Positions 58,364 to 64,000 of a DNA stretch of 64,000 nt are shown here, in pieces. This stretch comes from Klebsiella spallanzanii. GTDB lineage: Bacteria > Pseudomonadota > Gammaproteobacteria > Enterobacterales > Enterobacteriaceae. The notes beneath the pieces were generated by a model. It was not told where the DNA came from, did not search any database, and saw only the letters and a program-made list of their open reading frames with translations. The first letter of the stretch is position 1; each line of letters begins with the position of its first letter. A program made the position numbers and the translations under genes. Location of the stretch: contig NZ_CABGGS010000044.1 in assembly GCF_902158555.1 (NCBI RefSeq), forward strand, positions 124,001 through 188,000, in the 5' to 3' direction.

Positions 58364-59887
58364 TTACGCCAGTACGCCGATTGGCCAGGGAACAAACTCG
58401 TTTTCCCCCAATCCCAGCGCTTCACTCTTGCTTTGCTCACCGGAGGCTATGGCGATGATTTTTTCGAAGATCGCTTCCCCCATCTGACGCAGCGTGGCGT
58501 CGCCATCGATGACCACACCGCAGTTCAGATCCATATCTTCCGTCATGCGCTGATACATCGGAGTGTTGCTGGCAAGCTTCACCGTCGGCGCGGGCATTGA
58601 GCCAAAGCAGGAGCCGCGCCCGGTGGTGAAGGCAATCATATTGGCGCCGCCAGCGACCTGACCGGTTGCTGAAACCGGGTCATACCCTGGGGTGTCCATA
58701 AAGACCAACCCTTTTTGCGTAACCGGGTATGCATAGCGGTAAACCTCCATTAGCGGAGAGTTACCGCCTTTTTTAGCCCCCCCCAGTGATTTCTCCAGCA
58801 CGTTTGCCAGCCCGCCCGCGTTGTTGCCAGGGCTAACCCGGCCGTTAATCTGACAATCGCGTCCTTTATTATACTCCAGCCACCAGTTGATGCAGTCGAC
58901 CAGCTTTTGCCCCACTTCAGGGGTGACAGCGCGTGCGGTAAGGGTGTGCTCGACGCCGAAGATTTCCGTGGTTTCTGAGAGAATTGCGGTTCCGCCTTGT
59001 TCGACCAGCAGATCCATCGCGACGCCCAGCGCCGGGTTGGCGGAAAGCCCCGAAAAACCGTCGGAGCCACCGCACTGCAGCCCCACGGTCAGATGTTCAA
59101 CGGAGACTGGCTGGCGTTTGACGGCATTAGCCTGCGGCAGCATGGATTCGATAATCGCGATACCTTCATCGATGGTTTTCCGCGTTCCACCGGTATCCTG
59201 AATCACCAGTTTGCGCAGCATCGGAGTCTCTTCCAGACCCATTTGTTCAAAGAAACCATGGATGTTGTTACGCTCGCAGCCCAGCGCCACAACCAGCGCG
59301 CCCGCAGTGTTGGGATTATTGATATAGCCTGCTAAGGTGCGGCGCAGTAGATCCATCGGCTCACCGCTCATCTCCATACCGCAGCCCAGTTCGTGAACAT
59401 AGGGCACGACGTTGTCAACGTTTGGCCATGCTTCCAGGCGTTCTTCGGTATAGTGAGCGGCGATTTTACGCGCCACCGTTGCACCGCAGTTTCCGACCAC
59501 GAACACGCCGAGGATATTACGCGTCCCGACTTGACCATCCTCACGCACGTAGCCGTTGAAGGTCCGCCGCTGCTCTGGCGGTACGGTTTGCACCGGGCGA
59601 TAGTCGCGACTAAAGGCGTAGTCGCGCTGAAAATCTTCAAACACGATGTTGTGGCTATGCAGCCAGGTACCTGGCGGGAGGTCTTCAGGCGCGAAGCCGA
59701 TGACCGTGTTGTACTTGAGAATCGGTTCGTCTTTTTTAATGAGTCTTGTCGCTACCTTGTGGCCCAGCGGAACATCCTGCAACGTGGTGATGTTCTCACC
59801 AGCGATCGGGGTACCGGCGGCGATGGCGACGCGGGCGACCACGACGTTGTCTTTTTCGTCAAGACGAATGACCGGAGATTTTGTCAT
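58364..59887 (-). CDS. UxaA/GarD-family sugar-acid dehydratase
   Basis: 507 residues. N-terminal SAF-like domain (LPPGTWLHSHN) and the large UxaA domain (REDGQVGTRNILGV, QCGGSDGFSGLSANPALG, GNNAGGLANVLEKSLGGAKKGG, FTTGRGSCFGSMPAPTVK). It is closer to altronate dehydratase (UxaA, 495) than to galactarate dehydratase (GarD, 523). These iron enzymes dehydrate sugar acids to 2-keto-3-deoxy acids, which fits the GarL-type aldolase downstream. Last gene of a minus-strand operon. Confidence 0.88.
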   Translation of the reverse strand: MTKSPVIRLDEKDNVVVARVAIAAGTPIAGENITTLQDVPLGHKVATRLIKKDEPILKYNTVIGFAPEDLPPGTWLHSHNIVFEDFQRDYAFSRDYRPVQTVPPEQRRTFNGYVREDGQVGTRNILGVFVVGNCGATVARKIAAHYTEERLEAWPNVDNVVPYVHELGCGMEMSGEPMDLLRRTLAGYINNPNTAGALVVALGCERNNIHGFFEQMGLEETPMLRKLVIQDTGGTRKTIDEGIAIIESMLPQANAVKRQPVSVEHLTVGLQCGGSDGFSGLSANPALGVAMDLLVEQGGTAILSETTEIFGVEHTLTARAVTPEVGQKLVDCINWWLEYNKGRDCQINGRVSPGNNAGGLANVLEKSLGGAKKGGNSPLMEVYRYAYPVTQKGLVFMDTPGYDPVSATGQVAGGANMIAFTTGRGSCFGSMPAPTVKLASNTPMYQRMTEDMDLNCGVVIDGDATLRQMGEAIFEKIIAIASGEQSKSEALGLGENEFVPWPIGVLA

Positions 59888-59945
59888 AACATTGCTTCCT
59901 TATTTTTTTGTTTCTGCCCGCCTACCGGCGAACAGAATTTAGGGT

Positions 59946-61298
59946 TCAGGCTTCACGTTTTTGCATAGGGACAGCGTCGTCATCGCGCGGAGCAATCTTC
60001 AGGCGCTCAATTTTGCCGACAATAAACCAGTAGCTGCAGACGGCGATGATGCCGTGGGTCCCAACGAAGACCAGCGCGTTGGCGAAAGATCCTGTTTCTT
60101 GCAGGATGTAGCCGATCACCACGGGAGTGACGATCCCGGCGATATTGCCCAGCGAGTTGAACAGGCCGCCGGTGGTACCGATAATCTCTTTCGGGGCGGT
60201 ATCCGCAACCACCGCCCAGCCCAGCGAGCCGAAGCCTTTACCGAAGAACGCGGCGCTCATCAGGAACATCACCAGCGCTTCTGAGCCGACGTAGTTGCAG
60301 AGGATCATGCTGGCGCTCATGGTCAGACCGATGGTGATCGGGACCTTACGCGCCAGGCTCAGGTTGTTGGTTTTACGCAGCAGCCAGTCGGAGAAAAACC
60401 CGCTCATAATGCCGCCCACCAGGCCGCAAATCGCCGGGACGGAGGCCATAAAACCAGCCTGCAGAATTGACATTCCGCGCTCTTTGACCAGATAAATCGG
60501 AAACCAGGTCATAAAGAACCAGGTAATCGCCGAGATACAGTACTGGCCAATGAAGATGCCGATCAGCATCCGGCTTTTGAACAACTGGCCGATCTCCTGC
60601 CAGCCAGCGCGCTTGCGTTCGCCTTTTACGTGGGTTGCGGTGTCCAGCTCCACCAGCGCGCCGCCTTCCTTCAGATACTCCATCTCTTCGTGATTGATTC
60701 CCGGATGCTTAGTCGGGACGTAAAAGAATTTCGACCAGCAGAAGGCGATGATAATGCCGATGACGCCCATGACGATAAATACGTGGTCCCAGCCGAAGGC
60801 GTGGCATAGCCAGGCCATCAGCGGAGTGAATATCGCCAGCGATGCGTACTGTGCGCTGTTGAAGATGGCGCCTGCTACGCCGCGTTCTTGCGAGGGAAAC
60901 CAGGCGGCGATGATGCGACCGGCTGAGGGGCCAACCGGTGATTCGCACACGCCGAGCAGGAAACGCAGGATTAGCAGGGCGGGGACGACAAAGGTGACGT
61001 AGCTGACCAATCCCATAAATACCGTCATCACTGACCACAGCAGGATCCCGAGAAACATGGCCCGTTTGGAGCCAACTTTATCGGCCACCCAGCCCGCAGG
61101 CGTCATACTGATGACGTACGCCCAACTGAATGCTGAAAAGAGATACCCAATTTCAACAGCGCTGATACCCAGTTCTTTTTGCATCTCCGGCCCGGCAACG
61201 GAGAGCGTGGCGCGATCTCCGGTCGCCAGGGTTAAGACGAGGGTTATCATAAATAAGATGTAATATCGGGCGTGCGTTTTCTTGCCTGCAATGCTCAT
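59946..61298 (-). CDS. MFS sugar-acid transporter (GarP/GudP family)
   Basis: 450 residues, 12 membrane segments. RYYILFMITLVLTLATGDRATLSVAG and GWVADKVGSKRAMFLG, RFLLGVCESPVGPSAGRII are the anion:cation symporter signatures of glucarate/galactarate and galactonate transporters. It imports the acid substrate of this operon with protons. Confidence 0.9.
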   Translation of the reverse strand: MSIAGKKTHARYYILFMITLVLTLATGDRATLSVAGPEMQKELGISAVEIGYLFSAFSWAYVISMTPAGWVADKVGSKRAMFLGILLWSVMTVFMGLVSYVTFVVPALLILRFLLGVCESPVGPSAGRIIAAWFPSQERGVAGAIFNSAQYASLAIFTPLMAWLCHAFGWDHVFIVMGVIGIIIAFCWSKFFYVPTKHPGINHEEMEYLKEGGALVELDTATHVKGERKRAGWQEIGQLFKSRMLIGIFIGQYCISAITWFFMTWFPIYLVKERGMSILQAGFMASVPAICGLVGGIMSGFFSDWLLRKTNNLSLARKVPITIGLTMSASMILCNYVGSEALVMFLMSAAFFGKGFGSLGWAVVADTAPKEIIGTTGGLFNSLGNIAGIVTPVVIGYILQETGSFANALVFVGTHGIIAVCSYWFIVGKIERLKIAPRDDDAVPMQKREA

Positions 61299-61355
61299 TG
61301 TGCATTCTCCCGTTCCGGCAGCTAACGCCGGAAAAGTTTGTAGGATAGAGAGTCG

Positions 61356-62117
61356 TTATTGGTTTTTTATTTGTAAGTAGTGTTTTGCGCCGCTCACCAT
61401 ATGCGGGGTGATGGCCGTCACCAGGTAGTGCGCGCCCCAGCTTATCGCTTCTGCGGCGCGCTCCGGGGTTCCCACGTAGGTCCCGGCAATATTGCCGCTG
61501 GCGGCGATTTTGCGAATACAGCGCTCTATGGTTGCCAGTACATCGGGATGGTTGAGATCGTGACCGTAGCCCATCGAAACGGCCAAATCTCCCGGTCCGA
61601 TGAAATAGACATCGGCCAGCCCTGCGGCGAGGATCTCATCCAGATTCTCTACTGCTTCTGTTGTTTCAATATGTACCGATAGCACCCGCGAGGCGTTGGC
61701 TTCGGCCAGATAGCGCGCTTTATCGGCGCACATACCGTAGTTGGCTGCGCGCGGCAGGAAGGCGACTCCGCGTTCGCCCTGCGGTGGAAACAGTGTAGGC
61801 AGGGCGGCGGCGCGGGCATCCTCTACGGTATTGACCAGCGGGACCTGCACGCCATCGGCGCCGAAATCCAGCGCTTTGCGCATATATTCGACGCGGTTGT
61901 AAGGAACCCGTACCAGGCAGGGCACCTGCTGACCGTGTGAGGCGCGTACCATATCTTCTACCGTCTCCGGATTCATATTGCCGTGCTCGTTGTCGATAAG
62001 CACAAAATCAAATCCGATGGCGGCGGTAAATTCGGTTATTGCCGCGGAAGGGAAGGTGACAAAGCAGCCGTGTAGCGGCCCCTTGCGGAGCCGTTGTTTG
62101 AAATCGGGAAAACGCAT
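61356..62117 (-). CDS. GarL-type 2-dehydro-3-deoxyglucarate aldolase (HpcH/HpaI family)
   Basis: 253 residues from the ATG at 62117 (AAGGAGCT upstream). Class II aldolase with DNEHGN (base His), HIETTEAVENLDEI (metal Glu) and GPGDLAVSMG (metal Asp). It cleaves 2-keto-3-deoxy sugar diacids to pyruvate plus tartronate semialdehyde, which the next enzyme reduces. It begins 1 bp after the reductase stop. Similar to GarL. Confidence 0.88.
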   Translation of the reverse strand: MRFPDFKQRLRKGPLHGCFVTFPSAAITEFTAAIGFDFVLIDNEHGNMNPETVEDMVRASHGQQVPCLVRVPYNRVEYMRKALDFGADGVQVPLVNTVEDARAAALPTLFPPQGERGVAFLPRAANYGMCADKARYLAEANASRVLSVHIETTEAVENLDEILAAGLADVYFIGPGDLAVSMGYGHDLNHPDVLATIERCIRKIAASGNIAGTYVGTPERAAEAISWGAHYLVTAITPHMVSGAKHYLQIKNQ

Positions 62118-62118
62118 G

Positions 62119-63015
62119 TTAGCTCCTTGCTTTGACTTCGATACCGGAGAGCTGCTCAAACACTTTTATAATGTTGGAGTGATCTTCGTTGCCAACACCC
62201 TTGGCCATGCAGGTTTTGTACAACTCACGTACCAGACTGGCGATCGGCATGGGTGAGTCAATACCCTGGCTGAGTTCCATTGCCAGGTTAAGATCTTTGT
62301 ACTGCAGGCGGGTCATAAAGCCGGGATCAAAATTGCGCTCCAGCAGCAGGCTACCGCGAATATCCAGTGCGCCGCAGCGGGCGTATCCTGCTGAGAGCAC
62401 TTCAACGATTTTGGCCGGATCGACGCCTGCTTTTGCCCCCATCACCAGCGATTCCCCCAACGCGGCCATGGTGGCGGCGGCCAGAACCTGGTTACAGGAT
62501 TTCACGACCTGACCTGCGCCGTTGTCGCCGACATGAGTGACGCGGCAGCCAAGCACTTCGAGGATCGGTTTGCAGCGTTCAAAGACTTCGGCTTCGCCGC
62601 CCACCATAATTGACAGCGTGCCGCCTTTCGCGCCTTTATCACCGCCGCTTACCGGGGCATCGAGCATTCGCGCGCCCAGCGACTTGATGGTGTCAGCAAA
62701 TTGCTTTGTCGCCAGCGAGGAGATAGTGCTCATATCAATGATGACTTTACCTTCGCACAGCGCAGGAGCCAGGCCGTTTTCGCCAAACAGAACATCTTCC
62801 ACCTGCGGCGTATTCGGCACCATGGTGATGGTAATTTCCGCGGCTTCGGCGACTGCACGAGCGGATGCCTGACCGGTAGCTCCATCGCGGGCAATCTCTT
62901 CTACGTCCCGTGCTACGATGCTGTAGGCATGGACGCTATAGCCTGCTTTTAGCAGATTGCGCACCATCGGTTTGCCCATAATGCCCAGACCAATAAAGCC
63001 TAAAACTGGTTTCAT
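62119..63015 (-). CDS. GarR/GlxR-type tartronate semialdehyde reductase
   Basis: 298 residues from the ATG at 63015 (upstream extension rejected). NAD-binding GFIGLGIMGKPMVRNL, substrate motif DAPVSGGDKGAKGGTL, and the catalytic Lys region GAGQVVKSCNQ. Reduces tartronate semialdehyde to D-glycerate. Tightly spaced between the aldolase (1 bp) and the FAD oxidoreductase (11 bp). Confidence 0.9.
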   Translation of the reverse strand: MKPVLGFIGLGIMGKPMVRNLLKAGYSVHAYSIVARDVEEIARDGATGQASARAVAEAAEITITMVPNTPQVEDVLFGENGLAPALCEGKVIIDMSTISSLATKQFADTIKSLGARMLDAPVSGGDKGAKGGTLSIMVGGEAEVFERCKPILEVLGCRVTHVGDNGAGQVVKSCNQVLAAATMAALGESLVMGAKAGVDPAKIVEVLSAGYARCGALDIRGSLLLERNFDPGFMTRLQYKDLNLAMELSQGIDSPMPIASLVRELYKTCMAKGVGNEDHSNIIKVFEQLSGIEVKARS

Positions 63016-63026
63016 ACGTATGATCC

Positions 63027-64000
63027 TTAATAAGTTTGGTATTCGATAATGCTGCGCAGCTCCGCAACATCGATATCTGCGAATGCGCATCCTTCGCGAT
63101 GGCTTAACCAGGCGGCGGTTCCGGCAGCGAAGCCCGTCAAAAAGCATTGGGCGGTGACGCGAGCCGAAGCCAGCGCTTCATGCTCAGCGCACAGCGTACG
63201 GCCTGCTGTAATCAGGTTCGGTACGTTTTCCGGCACGAGCGTGTCGTACGGAATGTCGTACCAGTCGTTGTCGAGGTAGAACATAAAGATGCCGTCCTGA
63301 CCGTGTGCTTCGATGCACCAGGCGCTGCTGGCAACCTTGCGTTCGCTTTTGCGCGCCTGGAAAACATCGTCGTTAGTTAGCTGGTAGCGGCCTGCAATGG
63401 TCCGACTCTGGCGGATGCCAATTTGCGCTGCGACATCGTTCAGATACGCCTGCTCAAATCCCGGGACCCATGCCCGCAGGAAACGCTCGTATTCGCGTAC
63501 CTGCTTACGTCCCTTGAGTTCGGCAAACGTCAGATCCTCAGCGCGAGTGGCGTCAATCGGTCTGCCATCGTCGCGCAAAATGCTGGAGACGTTGCACATC
63601 ACTTCGCCGGGGCGAGGCGAGGGCAGCAGATAGATATGCTTGCGCGGCAGGTGATATCCTTGCGCCTGCGCGGCTTCGACCCAGGTTTCCAGTTGGGCGA
63701 CCGGGTGGCCAATGCCGCGTTCGATATCGACATTGCCCATACGGAACACCATGGTCGGATACTGGACCATACCGTTGCGCCCGCAGGTGTACGGGACGCC
63801 AGCTTTGACGCAGAGATCGCCATCACCAGTGGCATCGATAAAGCGGCGGGCGGTAATTAACTGGCGTCCGCTTTTGTTCTCAATAACCACACCGCGCAGC
63901 TCATTGCCATCCATCACTACGTCAGTGGCAAGGGTATGGAACAACACCCGTGCGCCGCTGTCGGCGAGTAAATCGTCGGCCACCTCTTTCCAGGTGTGCG
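63027..64000 (-). CDS. FAD-dependent oxidoreductase (5' end outside window)
   Basis: At least 320 residues; the frame is open at the window edge, so the true start is beyond it. Features of the FAD_oxidored type: FIDATGDGDLCVKAGVPYTCGR, AGRTLCAEHEALASARVTAQC and the C-terminal FAAGTAAWLSHREGC. It probably oxidises a sugar acid or related compound feeding the same pathway. It is the upstream gene of the visible operon; the promoter lies outside. Confidence 0.85.
   Translation of the reverse strand, partial: HTWKEVADDLLADSGARVLFHTLATDVVMDGNELRGVVIENKSGRQLITARRFIDATGDGDLCVKAGVPYTCGRNGMVQYPTMVFRMGNVDIERGIGHPVAQLETWVEAAQAQGYHLPRKHIYLLPSPRPGEVMCNVSSILRDDGRPIDATRAEDLTFAELKGRKQVREYERFLRAWVPGFEQAYLNDVAAQIGIRQSRTIAGRYQLTNDDVFQARKSERKVASSAWCIEAHGQDGIFMFYLDNDWYDIPYDTLVPENVPNLITAGRTLCAEHEALASARVTAQCFLTGFAAGTAAWLSHREGCAFADIDVAELRSIIEYQTY

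Overview
The window looks like chromosome of an enterobacterium close to Klebsiella/Raoultella. Recognisable backbone genes are amn, yeeO, mtfA, dcm-yedJ-yedR with a yedS-like porin, pagP, a Ser-CGA tRNA of serU type and three tRNA-Asn genes. The genus is an inference from gene content and Klebsiella-style intergenic repeats; no rRNA or housekeeping marker is present to fix it.

Layout. 1-2.4 kb: a FecI/FecR-type iron-signalling operon with a truncated TonB receptor and two Fur-box-like sites. 2.7-5.5 kb: a DeoR regulator, a phosphomannose isomerase fused in frame to a 5'-truncated 3-hexulose-6-phosphate synthase, and a 6-phospho-3-hexuloisomerase. 5.6-7.5 kb: yeeO between two oppositely oriented tRNA-Asn genes. 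7.5-16.8 kb: an accessory segment starting with an integrase remnant. It carries an arginine-deiminase-like operon (diverged carbamoyltransferase, YfcC-type transporter, small guanidino hydrolase, D-2-hydroxyacid dehydrogenase, carbamate kinase), then a sodium symporter and a PucR regulator. 17-23.5 kb: amn, a small unknown gene, an exported or anchored hydrolase, a Gate-domain membrane protein, pagP and an acyltransferase-3-like protein. 23.6-31.6 kb: an RND pump with its adaptor and an unlisted 36-residue membrane ORF, a universal stress protein and a P-type ATPase. 31.7-34.3 kb: an 865-residue protein of unknown function. 34.5-44.4 kb: redox enzymes, including an operon in which a CusRS-like two-component system sits among exported enzymes (Tat-type aldo/keto reductase, cupin, carboxymuconolactone-decarboxylase-like protein).

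44.6-51.0 kb is a 6.3-kb integrative element in a tRNA-Asn gene. Its ends are a 22-bp near-identical repeat of the tRNA 3' end (44642-44663 and 50985-51006). It encodes a P4-type integrase, a second tyrosine recombinase, a Ner-like regulator, two tandem XRE regulators with duplicated operators, and an AT-rich cargo of a DUF4747-like protein plus a small membrane protein, which is the best candidate for an undescribed (perhaps phage-defence) module. The membrane gene begins inside a perfect 20-bp inverted repeat.

51-58.3 kb returns to backbone (mtfA, tRNA-Ser, an AT-rich HAD phosphatase, porin, yedR, yedJ, dcm without vsr). 58.3-64 kb is a sugar-acid operon (UxaA/GarD-type dehydratase, GarP-type transporter, GarL-type aldolase, GarR-type reductase, FAD oxidoreductase cut by the window end), predicted to yield pyruvate and glycerate.

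The two most interesting regions are the guanidino-compound operon at 8.2-16.8 kb and the tRNA-Asn element at 44.6-51.0 kb.
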